Source of the DNA: SIG291 sp045543455
GTDB lineage: Bacteria > Bacillota > Clostridia > Lachnospirales > Lachnospiraceae
Length of the DNA stretch: 38,960 bases
Direction of reading: 5' to 3'
Assembly (NCBI GenBank): GCA_045543455.1
Contig: JAZQMK010000094.1
Span: forward strand, 1-38,960
Part shown: positions 22,768-31,416 of the stretch, one piece after another
Layout: every line of letters begins with the position of its first letter
Position numbering within the stretch: the stretch's first letter is position 1
Translations under genes and position numbers: made by a program
The notes under the pieces: generated by a model
Told to the model about the DNA's origin: nothing
Seen by the model: the letters and a program-made list of their open reading frames with translations, nothing else
The model's database searches: none

Positions 22768-24519
22768 ATGCAAGAAAAGATTATTTTAGAAAAAGGTAAT
22801 CCTCAGATTTTGGGAATTACTGTGGCGAAAGACGGATATAATTTTGCATTGGTAAGCCACTATGAGCAGATAGAACTTAATATTTATCGTCTTAAAACCA
22901 AGAAATTATATTGTACCATATTCTTAGATGAAAAATTTAAGATTGGTAATGTATTTTCTGTGGTTGTAAAGGGGCTAAAGTTAAAAGAATTTGTGTATGA
23001 GTATTGCTATAATGGACAACAGATTGCAGACTTAGGCGCTAAGAATATATTAAGTTTTAGAGAGTTTATGTCTGAGGATAAAAAAGAGTTGCTCTATGCA
23101 TACAAGCCTTCTACTTTTGATTGGGAAGAAGATAAAAAGCCTAATGTTCCAATGAATGATATGATAATATATAAGCTTCACACAAGAGGTTTTACAATGG
23201 ATAGCAGTTCTAAAGTGAGTGCGAAGGGTACTTATAAGGGAATTGTTGAAAAAATACCATATTTGCAGGAATTAGGAATTACTACTGTAGAGTTATTTCC
23301 TATACACAATTTTGAAGATTTAAGCAGTGCTCAAAGTATGTATGCTCCCTGTATGACATCAGGAAAGAATTATTGGGGATATTCAAAGGGAGATTACTAT
23401 ATTCCAAAGCCTGAGTACGCATCTACAAAGGGTGTAAATTATATAGACGAATTTAAAAATCTTGTAAAGGAACTTCATAAAAATAATATGGAGATAATAC
23501 TAGAGATGCATTTTGAGGCATCATTTATTCCATATATGATAATTGATGTTTTAAGATATTGGGTGATGGAATATCACATTGACGGAATTCGCATAAATTG
23601 TGATGAGGCAATGCAAAGACTTATAAAAACAGACCCTATATTAAATCAGGTAAAAATATTTGCAACATATTTCAACCGTAACAAGGATGCCTATGACAAT
23701 GTTAATAAAAAGCTTGTGGATTACAATGATGAATTTCTTATAAATGCAAGACGTTTCTTAAAAGGAGATGAGGACCATTTAAGAGAATTTGCAAATAGCT
23801 TTTCGGCTGTAAGCCCTTATAAGGTTAATTATATAGCATGCCAAAATAGTTTTACCCTGATGGATACAGTAAGCTATGACAAGAAGCATAATGAGGAAAA
23901 TGGCGAAAATAACAGGGACGGGCAGAATTATAATTACAGCTGGAATTGTGGTGAAGAAGGTCCTACTAAAAAGAAAAAGGTTATTGCTTTGCGTAAAAGA
24001 CAGATTAAAAACGCTTTAATTATGGTATTTTTATCAAGAGGTATACCACTTTTAATGGCTGGTGATGAATTTGGTAATTCCCAAAAGGGCAATAATAATC
24101 CATATTGTATAGATAGTAAACTTACTTGGCTTGACTGGAAGGATTTGCAAAAGAATAAGGAAATATATGAATTTTGCAAGGCACTTATTGCTTTTAGAAA
24201 GCAATATATAAGTCAGATGTCTTTAGGTATGGAGGTTTCTTTCCACGGTAAAAATGCATGGTGTCAGGATTTTGAAAATTCAGACAGAGATATAGGTATT
24301 ATGTATGCTGATATGTCAGAGGGTAAATATATTTATATTGGTTTTAATATGCATTGGGAGGAGAGAGAATTAGCACTTCCTAATCTTAAGGCTATGAGCT
24401 GGAATATAAAGGTGGATACATCTGATAATTGTAAGATATTAAAGGAAAAAAGACGTGTTGTTTTAGAAGGAAGAACAGCAGTTGTTCTGGTAGGAGAAAG
24501 CAATGGTAAAAATATTTAA
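22768..24519 (+). CDS. Isoamylase/GlgX-like GH13 protein without catalytic residues (pseudoenzyme)
   Basis: 583 residues. Clear GH13 isoamylase/GlgX family: IYKLHTRGFTMDSSS, KGTYKGIVEKIPYLQELGIT, NYWGYSKGDYYIPKPEYAS, and SFTLMDTVSYDKKHNEENGE with its following NYSWNCGEEGPT. Every catalytic position is changed. The nucleophile Asp in DGFRFD-like HIDGIRIN is Asn277; the acid Glu of the IAEPW-like segment is Thr300 (KIFATYF); the HD pair before GFTL is Gln359-Asn360; and the usual DVVYNH segment reads EMHFEA. About 50-60 residues between that region and DGIRIN are deleted. It therefore probably binds glycogen or maltodextrin without cutting it. The ATG at 22768 has GGGAGG; an in-frame ATG at 22741 lies inside xth. 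Confidence 0.85.
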   Translation: MQEKIILEKGNPQILGITVAKDGYNFALVSHYEQIELNIYRLKTKKLYCTIFLDEKFKIGNVFSVVVKGLKLKEFVYEYCYNGQQIADLGAKNILSFREFMSEDKKELLYAYKPSTFDWEEDKKPNVPMNDMIIYKLHTRGFTMDSSSKVSAKGTYKGIVEKIPYLQELGITTVELFPIHNFEDLSSAQSMYAPCMTSGKNYWGYSKGDYYIPKPEYASTKGVNYIDEFKNLVKELHKNNMEIILEMHFEASFIPYMIIDVLRYWVMEYHIDGIRINCDEAMQRLIKTDPILNQVKIFATYFNRNKDAYDNVNKKLVDYNDEFLINARRFLKGDEDHLREFANSFSAVSPYKVNYIACQNSFTLMDTVSYDKKHNEENGENNRDGQNYNYSWNCGEEGPTKKKKVIALRKRQIKNALIMVFLSRGIPLLMAGDEFGNSQKGNNNPYCIDSKLTWLDWKDLQKNKEIYEFCKALIAFRKQYISQMSLGMEVSFHGKNAWCQDFENSDRDIGIMYADMSEGKYIYIGFNMHWEERELALPNLKAMSWNIKVDTSDNCKILKEKRRVVLEGRTAVVLVGESNGKNI

Positions 24520-25141
24520 TGGTACACAATTAAAGCTTATTGCAATGGGCTTAATGTTAGTGGACCATATAGGACTTATATTTTTTCCAGGCATAGATAT
24601 ATTTCGTATTATCGGAAGATTAGCTTTTCCCATATTCGCATATTTTATAGTGGAAGGTTTTATTCATACTAGGGATATTAGAAAATATATGCTTAGAATG
24701 GGTATATTTGCTGTTATATCAGAACCGGCATTTGATTTTGCCATAAGCGGAGAATTTATTAATAACAGTCATCAGAATGTTATGTTTACCTTCCTTTTAG
24801 GACTTATTATGCTTTGGGGAATAAGCAAAGAAAATCCATTTATAAAAATATGTGCAATTACAGGGCCTATGATATGTGCGCTTTTGTTGGTCACAGATTA
24901 TGATATGTATGGAATGATTTTGATATTAATTATCTATTGCTTTTATGATTCTAAAATATATATGGTATTATGGACTAGTGTTGCGCATATGTTATTATCA
25001 ACAGGGATACAAAGATGGGCCATATTAAGTAATGTCTTGTTATTATTTTACAATGGTAAAAGAGGCCCTAATATAAAATGGCTATTTTATGGCTTTTATC
25101 CTGCACATCTTTTAGTCCTTGGTTTACTGGCATATTGTTGA
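24503..25141 (+). CDS. TraX-family membrane protein
   Basis: 212 residues, about seven membrane helices. GTQLKLIAMGLMLVDHIGLI, then RIIGRLAFPIFAYFIVEGF and the short tail with YPAHLLVLGL match the TraX family. F-plasmid TraX acetylates pilin, and chromosomal clostridial relatives are presumed acyltransferases acting on a surface component. The start overlaps the GH13-like gene by 17 bp, with AGGAGAAAG as SD, so the two are translationally coupled. Substrate unknown. Confidence 0.85.
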   Translation: MVKIFNGTQLKLIAMGLMLVDHIGLIFFPGIDIFRIIGRLAFPIFAYFIVEGFIHTRDIRKYMLRMGIFAVISEPAFDFAISGEFINNSHQNVMFTFLLGLIMLWGISKENPFIKICAITGPMICALLLVTDYDMYGMILILIIYCFYDSKIYMVLWTSVAHMLLSTGIQRWAILSNVLLLFYNGKRGPNIKWLFYGFYPAHLLVLGLLAYC

Positions 25142-25214
25142 CATAGTTGATAATATGTGATAGACTAACAAAGTCAAAATTGAAAACTGAATATTGAAGA
25201 TTTGAATTTCTAAT

Positions 25215-25347
25215 TCTTAGCTTCAGGGCAGAGTGAGGTATTAACCAATTCTCGACCGGCGGTAAGGCAAGTCTAAGTCCGCGAGCCAAAAGGCAGATTG
25301 AGTGCGATTCTCAAACCGACAGTATAGTCTGGATGAAAGAAGATGGT
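25215..25347 (+). promoter_or_regulatory. FMN riboswitch (RFN element)
   Basis: All conserved blocks are present in order: CTTCAGGGCAGAGTGA, GACCGGCGGTAAGGC, GTCCGCGAGCC, AACCGACAGTATAGTCTGGA and TGAAAGAAGATGG. A short hairpin GGTG/CACC (25344-25357) separates the aptamer from the ribU SD (AAGGAGGA). No T-run terminator is seen, so control of translation is more likely than attenuation. It should lower RibU production when FMN is plentiful. Confidence 0.95.
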
Positions 25348-25377
25348 GTTTAGCACCAAAGTAAGGAGGAAATTTTA

Positions 25378-26082
25378 ATGATTTTAGTTATGGTGGCAAT
25401 AGTGATTTTTATAGTCGTTATTGCGAAATTACTGGAACAGATGGTGGAGCGTATGACTAAGATGCGCTACAACGAGCAGGTGGGTAATGTGCAGAAGATG
25501 ACATTGATAGCAATGTTTTCTGCCATAGCATTTATCTTAATGTATTTTGATTTTCCGTTGTGGTTTGCTCCAACATTTTACAAGCTTGACTTTAGCGAGC
25601 TTCCTGTTCTTATAGGTTCATTTATTTTAGGACCTGTGGCAGGAGTTTTGATTGAGTTTTTAAAGATTATGTTAAAGCTTGTGGTTAAAGGTACTGATAC
25701 AGGCTTTGTAGGAGAATTTTCTAATTTTGTAATAGGATGCTCTTACATATTACCTGCGGCTACTATTTATGGCCTTAAGAAGAATAAGACAGGTATGGCA
25801 CTTGGATTAATTGCCGGAACAGTGCTTATGTCAGTATCAGGATGTTTTTTAAATGCATTTGTAGTACTTCCAAAGTACGCAGAGGTTTTTGGATTCCCGG
25901 TTTCCACAATTATAGGAATGGGAACAGCTATTAATAAGAACATTAATGATATGTTTTCATTTGTAGCATTTGCGGTATTACCGTTTAATTTGTTTAAATG
26001 TGTGGTAGTTTCAGTTTTGACAATATTATTTTATGTGCCGTTTGTGGCGATTAAAAAACAGATAGTAAAAAGTAAAAGTTGA
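25378..26082 (+). CDS. ribU: Riboflavin transporter, ECF substrate-binding subunit
   Basis: 234 residues, six or so membrane helices. After an extra N-terminal helix (about residues 1-18) the RibU core follows: ALIAMFSAIAFILMYFDFPL-type first helix, FYKLDFSELPVLIGSFILGP, the GTDTGFVGEFSNFVIGCSYI loop and NAFVVLPKY. It takes up riboflavin together with a shared ECF ATPase/EcfT module encoded elsewhere. Its position directly behind an FMN riboswitch makes the substrate call strong. The start is the ATG at 25378 with AAGGAGG. Confidence 0.95.
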   Translation: MILVMVAIVIFIVVIAKLLEQMVERMTKMRYNEQVGNVQKMTLIAMFSAIAFILMYFDFPLWFAPTFYKLDFSELPVLIGSFILGPVAGVLIEFLKIMLKLVVKGTDTGFVGEFSNFVIGCSYILPAATIYGLKKNKTGMALGLIAGTVLMSVSGCFLNAFVVLPKYAEVFGFPVSTIIGMGTAINKNINDMFSFVAFAVLPFNLFKCVVVSVLTILFYVPFVAIKKQIVKSKS

Positions 26083-26093
26083 TATTATAATAA

Positions 26094-26133
26094 ATATGGT
26101 GCATAATATTAGTATTGGTGTTATGCACCGTAT
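26094..26133 (+). terminator. Terminator after ribU
   Basis: ATATGGTGCATAA (26094-26106) pairs with TTATGCACCGTAT (26121-26133), 13 bp with one G-T pair, followed by TTCTCTAT. The tail is only moderately T-rich. Confidence 0.6.
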
Positions 26134-26169
26134 TTCTCTATAAATGAGTGATTTTTATAAGGAGACAGT

Positions 26170-29085
26170 ATGAAGCTTGAGGAATTAAAAAGTTATACGA
26201 TAATCAAGAAGGAGCAGGTTGAGGATTTGTCTTCAATGGCATATTTGTTAAAACATAATAAGAGTGGGGCGAGAGTTTTTCTTCTTTCTAATGATGATGA
26301 AAATAAAGTATTTTCAATTGGATTTAAGACACCTCCTGCAGATGATTCAGGATTACCACATATTTTAGAACATTCGGTTTTATGTGGTTCAAAGAAGTAT
26401 CCAGCAAAGGATCCATTTGTAGAATTGTGCAAAGGTTCCCTCAATACTTTCTTAAATGCTATGACATATCCGGACAAGACTGTATATCCAGTGGCAAGCT
26501 GCAATTTGGCAGATTTTAAAAATATCATGGATGTATATCTTGATGCAGTATTTTATCCAAATATTTATAATAAAGAGCAGATATTTAAGCAGGAAGGCTG
26601 GCACTATGAGCTTGAAAGCCTTGAAGGTCAGTTAAAATATAACGGTGTTGTTTATAATGAAATGAGAGGCGCTTTTTCTTCACCGGAAGGTGTTCTTGAC
26701 AGAACTATAATGGCGTCATTATTTCCTGATAACTGTTATTCAAAGGAATCAGGCGGTGACCCTAAATATATTCCACAGCTTAAATATGAAGAGTTTTTAG
26801 AATTTCATAAAAAGTATTACCATCCGGCTAACAGCTACATTTATCTGTATGGTGATATGGATATGGTGGAGCGACTTAATTATTTAGATGAAGAATATTT
26901 GTCGGCTTTTGAGGCTTGTGATATCGATTCTTCGATTGAAAAACAAAAGCCATTTGAGCAGATGAAAGAAGTTGTAAAGGAATACTCTATTACAAATGAG
27001 CAGGAAGAAGAGGATAATGCATATTTATCTTACAACGTGGTTATTGGTGATAGTCTTGACAAAGAGCTTTATTTGGCTTTTCAGATTCTTGAATACGCTC
27101 TTTTAACAGCTCCGGGAGCTCCATTAAAGCAGGCGCTTATTGAAGCTGATATGGGACAGGATGTGTATGCAACATATGAAAATGGCATATTACAACCGAT
27201 GTTTTCTATTATTGCAGCTAATGGAAAATATGAAAATAAAGAAGCATTTGTAAATCTTGTAAGAGAAAAATTAAATGAGATTGTAAAATCCGGCCTTGAT
27301 AAGAAGCTTTTACTTGCCGGTATTAATAGTCTTGAATTTAGATATAGAGAGGCTGACTTTGGAAGATATCCAAAGGGGCTTATGTATGGACTTCAGGCTA
27401 TGGACAGCTGGTTATATGATGAAAATGAACCATTGATGCATATAAAGGCATTGGATACATTTTCATATTTAAAAGATATGACACAGACTGATTATTACGA
27501 AAAACTTATTGAACAATATCTTCTTAATAATACACATGGTTCAATTGTATGCTTAGTTCCAAAGGTTAATTTAACCAATGAAGAAGATGCTAAAATAGCC
27601 AGCGAGTTAGCAGATTACAAAGCAACTTTAAAGATAGAAGATTTACAGGCTATAATTGACGATACTAAGGCATTGAAAAAATATCAGGAGGAACCTTCTA
27701 CCAAGGAAGAAATTGAAAGTATTCCAATGATTAAGGTTTCTGATATAAGAAAGGAAGCATTGCCTCTTAACAATGATAAGAAGCTTATTAAAGGATTAGA
27801 TGTAATACATCATAATATTAATACTAATGGCATTGCATATCTTAATCTTTGCTTTAATTTAAATAAAGTGGCTGACGAGTATGTATCTTATCTTGGTGTT
27901 TTAAAGACTGTGTTAGGATATATGGATACTGCAAATTATACTTATGGAGATATTGCCAACGAGATTAATATTAATCTTGGTGGTTATGTTGCTACTGCAA
28001 GTGTGTACGAGGATGTTGATTCAGGTGAGAACACATTTACATTTGAAGTTAAGGCAAAATATATCTATGATAAGACTGAATTTGCTATGAATATACTTTC
28101 AGAGATATTGTACAAGACCTCGTTTAGAGATTATAAGAGATTAAAGGAATTGCTTGTACAGGCAAAATCAAGGATGCAGTCAACATTTTTACAGTCAGGA
28201 CACAGCTTGGCAGTAGCGGAAGCAAGTGCTAATTTCAGTGCGGAGACAGAGTTTTCTAATAAGGTTAATAAGCTTGCATTTTACAAATTTATTGATAAGC
28301 TTATTGCAGATTTTGATAATGAAAAGGAAAATATTGCTGATACATTAGAAAAACTGATAGGCCTTATATTTACTGAAGAAAACTTGATTATAAGTTACTG
28401 TGCAGATCATAAGGGAATGATGATATTTGAGGAATGTGTAGATGCTTTAAAAGATAATCTTCTAAAAAATGTTAATGTTCCTGTAACAAGAATGTTTAAT
28501 AAAACTCATATTAATAAAGGTATTACTAATAGTTCTCAGGTACAATATGTTGCAAGATGTGGCGATTTTAAGCTTGCAGGCTATGAATATACAGGCGCTT
28601 TATCCGTATTAAAGACTATTTTAGGTTATGATTATTTATGGATTAATGTAAGAGTTCAAGGTGGTGCCTATGGTTGTATGAGTGGTTTCTCAAAATTTGG
28701 AAATATATATTTTGTATCTTATAGGGATCCAAATCTTTCAAAGACTAACGAGATATTTGATAATATTACTGCTTATCTTGAAAAATTTGATGCAAGTGAC
28801 AGAGATATGGAAAAATATATTATAGGTACTATGGGTGAAAATGATGCACCTTTAACACCTTCATCTAAGGCAGGTCGCTCATTTACAGCATATATGAGCA
28901 ATATGGATTATGATAAAATTCAAAAAATGCGTGACGAAGTATTAGCAACAGATGTTAATACCATCAGAGGCTTAAAGCCTATGATTGAAGCCGTTCTTAA
29001 ACAAAATTATTTATGTGTAACAGGTAACAAAGATAAAATACAGGAAAATAGTAATATGTTTGATGAGATTTCAAATATGTTTTAA
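26170..29085 (+). CDS. M16C-family zinc metallopeptidase (presequence-protease-like)
   Basis: 971 residues, the size of the PreP/falcilysin subgroup with four M16 domains in one chain. The inverted zinc motif HILEH (His64, Glu67, His68) is followed by SVLCGSKKYPAKDPFVEL and GSLNTFLNAMTYPDKTVYPV, diagnostic of the group. The second half (NTNGIAYLNLCFNL onward, with the R/Y pair in RVQGGAYGCMSGF) is the inactive partner half. No signal peptide, so it is cytosolic, where it should degrade short peptides. The ATG has AAGGAG upstream; era begins 11 bp after its stop. Confidence 0.93.
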   Translation: MKLEELKSYTIIKKEQVEDLSSMAYLLKHNKSGARVFLLSNDDENKVFSIGFKTPPADDSGLPHILEHSVLCGSKKYPAKDPFVELCKGSLNTFLNAMTYPDKTVYPVASCNLADFKNIMDVYLDAVFYPNIYNKEQIFKQEGWHYELESLEGQLKYNGVVYNEMRGAFSSPEGVLDRTIMASLFPDNCYSKESGGDPKYIPQLKYEEFLEFHKKYYHPANSYIYLYGDMDMVERLNYLDEEYLSAFEACDIDSSIEKQKPFEQMKEVVKEYSITNEQEEEDNAYLSYNVVIGDSLDKELYLAFQILEYALLTAPGAPLKQALIEADMGQDVYATYENGILQPMFSIIAANGKYENKEAFVNLVREKLNEIVKSGLDKKLLLAGINSLEFRYREADFGRYPKGLMYGLQAMDSWLYDENEPLMHIKALDTFSYLKDMTQTDYYEKLIEQYLLNNTHGSIVCLVPKVNLTNEEDAKIASELADYKATLKIEDLQAIIDDTKALKKYQEEPSTKEEIESIPMIKVSDIRKEALPLNNDKKLIKGLDVIHHNINTNGIAYLNLCFNLNKVADEYVSYLGVLKTVLGYMDTANYTYGDIANEININLGGYVATASVYEDVDSGENTFTFEVKAKYIYDKTEFAMNILSEILYKTSFRDYKRLKELLVQAKSRMQSTFLQSGHSLAVAEASANFSAETEFSNKVNKLAFYKFIDKLIADFDNEKENIADTLEKLIGLIFTEENLIISYCADHKGMMIFEECVDALKDNLLKNVNVPVTRMFNKTHINKGITNSSQVQYVARCGDFKLAGYEYTGALSVLKTILGYDYLWINVRVQGGAYGCMSGFSKFGNIYFVSYRDPNLSKTNEIFDNITAYLEKFDASDRDMEKYIIGTMGENDAPLTPSSKAGRSFTAYMSNMDYDKIQKMRDEVLATDVNTIRGLKPMIEAVLKQNYLCVTGNKDKIQENSNMFDEISNMF

Positions 29086-29096
29086 GGAGACGAAAG

Positions 29097-30005
29097 ATGG
29101 AAGATAATGTAAAATCCGGATTTGTAACCATTGTGGGAAGACCTAATGTAGGTAAATCCACACTTATGAACCAGATAATAGGACAAAAGATAGCTATTAC
29201 ATCTAACAAGCCTCAGACTACAAGAAACAAGATACAGACAGTTTTCACAGATGAAAGAGGACAGCTTGTATTTGTGGATACACCGGGTATTCATAAGGCT
29301 AAAAATAAGCTGGGGGAATATATGGTAAATGTAGCAAAAAGAAGCATCACAGAAGTTGACGTGGTACTTTGGATAGTAGAGCCGGTAACTTATATAGGCT
29401 CTATTGAGCAACAAATAGCCTTACAACTTAAAAATATTAAATCTCCGCTTATTTTAGTAATAAATAAAGTTGATACAATCAAAAAGGAAGATATTCTAAA
29501 ATGTATCAGTGTTTATAAGGATGTTGCCAATTTTGATGAAATAATACCTGTTTCGGCTAAAAAGGGCGATAATGTGGATGAGCTTGTAGATACTATTTTT
29601 AAGTATATGCCATATGGACCGATGTTTTATGATGAGGATACTTTAACAGACCAGCCGATGAGACAGCTTGTGGCAGAAATTATAAGAGAAAAAGCATTAC
29701 ATGCTTTGTCGGAAGAAATTCCACATGGTATAGCAGTAACTATTGAGCAGATGACATTTGGCAAAAAGATAGTTGACATAGAAGCTACAATAATCTGTGA
29801 GAGAGATTCACATAAGGGAATCATAATAGGTAAATCTGGAGCTATGCTTAAAAAGATTGGCTCAAATGCAAGATTTGAGATTGAAAAACTTCTAGAACAG
29901 CAGGCTAATTTAAAACTTTGGGTAAAGGTTAAAAAAGACTGGAGAGATAGTGATTTCTTAGTCAAAAATTTTGGATATGACCAGAAAAAAGAATTTGAAT
30001 TATAA
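29097..30005 (+). CDS. era: GTPase Era
   Basis: 302 residues, normal length. It binds 16S rRNA and assists 30S subunit assembly. G motifs are intact: GRPNVGKSTLMNQ (G1), the switch ITSNKPQTTRNKI (G2), DTPGIH (G3), NKVD (G4) and VSAKKG (G5). The C-terminal KH domain has GIIIGKSGAMLKKIG. AAGGAG precedes the ATG. recO follows 16 bp later, the usual era-recO neighbour pair. Confidence 0.98.
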   Translation: MEDNVKSGFVTIVGRPNVGKSTLMNQIIGQKIAITSNKPQTTRNKIQTVFTDERGQLVFVDTPGIHKAKNKLGEYMVNVAKRSITEVDVVLWIVEPVTYIGSIEQQIALQLKNIKSPLILVINKVDTIKKEDILKCISVYKDVANFDEIIPVSAKKGDNVDELVDTIFKYMPYGPMFYDEDTLTDQPMRQLVAEIIREKALHALSEEIPHGIAVTIEQMTFGKKIVDIEATIICERDSHKGIIIGKSGAMLKKIGSNARFEIEKLLEQQANLKLWVKVKKDWRDSDFLVKNFGYDQKKEFEL

Positions 30006-30021
30006 TTAGGTGGTGATAGGT

Positions 30022-30765
30022 GTGAAAGAATTAATACAGGTTAATGGTGTTGTGTTGTCTTCCATGCCTATTGGAGAATACGACAACCGTCTTGTAATAT
30101 TAACAAAAGAAAAAGGAAAAATTTCCGTATTTGCAAAGGGTGCCAGAAAAATGCACAGTGTTTATATGGCAGCAAGACCATTGGTGTTTGGAAATTTTGA
30201 AATATACGAGGGAAAAAGTTCCAATACACTTACAGGAATAAATGTGGTAAACTATTTTGAAGACTTATCAAAGGATTTGTCGGGAATATATTATGCATTT
30301 TATTTTATGGAGCTGGCAGATTATTTTTGTCAGGAGGGCTTAGATGAAAGTGCAATGATTAATCTTTTGTTTGTAAGTTTTAAAGCTCTTACCAATAAAA
30401 GTATTGATAATCAGCTTGTAAGAGCCATATTTGAGGCAAGGGCAATGGTTATTAATGGAGTTTTTCCAGACGTTTTTACATGTATGAGTTGTAAATGTAA
30501 AGAAAATCTTACTATGTTTGACATATTTAAAGGCGGAATGTATTGCAACAAATGTGAGAATATAGCAGGTAATGGTGTGGACATTTTGCAGTCCACGGTG
30601 TATACTTTGCAATATATTGTATCATCAGAACTTAACAGGCTGTATACATTTTCAGTTACTGATGAAGTGCTTTTAGAATTAAAAATGATTTTAAAAAAGT
30701 TGCGTAAGCTAAATATTGATGTGATTATTAAGTCAGAAGAACTATTATCACTTGCAATTTTATAG
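30022..30765 (+). CDS. recO: DNA repair protein RecO
   Basis: 247 residues. It loads RecA onto gaps with RecR and anneals single strands. An N-terminal OB fold (VNGVVLSSMPIGEYDNRLVI, KGKISVFAKGARK) is followed by a helical domain with a four-cysteine zinc site (CMSCKCKENL and YCNKCEN). I choose the GTG at 30022 because AGGTGG (30008-30013) is 8 bp away; the GTG at 30010 lies inside that SD. The order era-recO is common in Firmicutes. Confidence 0.93.
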   Translation: MKELIQVNGVVLSSMPIGEYDNRLVILTKEKGKISVFAKGARKMHSVYMAARPLVFGNFEIYEGKSSNTLTGINVVNYFEDLSKDLSGIYYAFYFMELADYFCQEGLDESAMINLLFVSFKALTNKSIDNQLVRAIFEARAMVINGVFPDVFTCMSCKCKENLTMFDIFKGGMYCNKCENIAGNGVDILQSTVYTLQYIVSSELNRLYTFSVTDEVLLELKMILKKLRKLNIDVIIKSEELLSLAIL

Positions 30766-30804
30766 TGCATTTGTTAATATATGAACAGTAGGAGGATGCT
30801 GCTT

Positions 30805-31392
30805 ATGAAAAAAATGATGATTTTTTTAGTTCTGTTTAGTTTTGCAATTAGTTTAACAGCGTGTAACAAAGGCAAATATAATGTAGAAGAAAATACTCTG
30901 TACATAAGTAAGGATAATGAGATTATCGAAGTGGCGTTTGAGGCTCTTACGGATTATGACAGTATTACAGACTATAGTGAGTATTTAGATACTAAGATTA
31001 GCGATTACAATTTTAAAGTAGGTAGTATTGTAATATATAACGAAGAACTGGAAGAAGCCGGGGATAAAGGTATGCGTACTAAAATGCATTATGCTAATTA
31101 TTATACATATGCAGGCTACAGGGATACAAATTTTGTAAGTGCGAAGATAAGTGAAGCAAAGGTATTTAAAGACAATGATTATAGTGCTAATTATATAAGG
31201 GTATCGGATGGTAATGGAGCGACTACAGAGGAAGTTTTATCCCATGACGATTATTATATAATATATATACAGCAGGATGTTAACATATACATAGATGGTA
31301 CGATAATGTATTATTCGGACAATGTAGAGATACTTGAAGAGAATCTTATAAAGGCTAACAGCGAAGAATATTGCTGTATAGTTTTTAAATAA
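30805..31392 (+). CDS. Lipoprotein of unknown function
   Basis: 195 residues. MKKMMIFLVLFSFAISLTAC is a lipoprotein signal with lipobox LTAC and lipidated Cys20. The mature part is acidic and tyrosine-rich with no recognised domain; the pattern of short strands suggests a beta fold. The ATG at 30805 is chosen since GGAGG (30791-30795) is 9 bp away; the ATGs at 30781 and 30796 are poorly placed. It lies between recO and glyQS on the same strand. Confidence 0.7.
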   Translation: MKKMMIFLVLFSFAISLTACNKGKYNVEENTLYISKDNEIIEVAFEALTDYDSITDYSEYLDTKISDYNFKVGSIVIYNEELEEAGDKGMRTKMHYANYYTYAGYRDTNFVSAKISEAKVFKDNDYSANYIRVSDGNGATTEEVLSHDDYYIIYIQQDVNIYIDGTIMYYSDNVEILEENLIKANSEEYCCIVFK

Positions 31393-31416
31393 TAAATTGT
31401 GAAAGAGGTCATTATA

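Noticed and set aside
31393..31416. T-box leader before the glycyl-tRNA synthetase gene
   Set aside because: Only a short gap separates it from the preceding lipoprotein gene, with no room for and no sign of a T-box.
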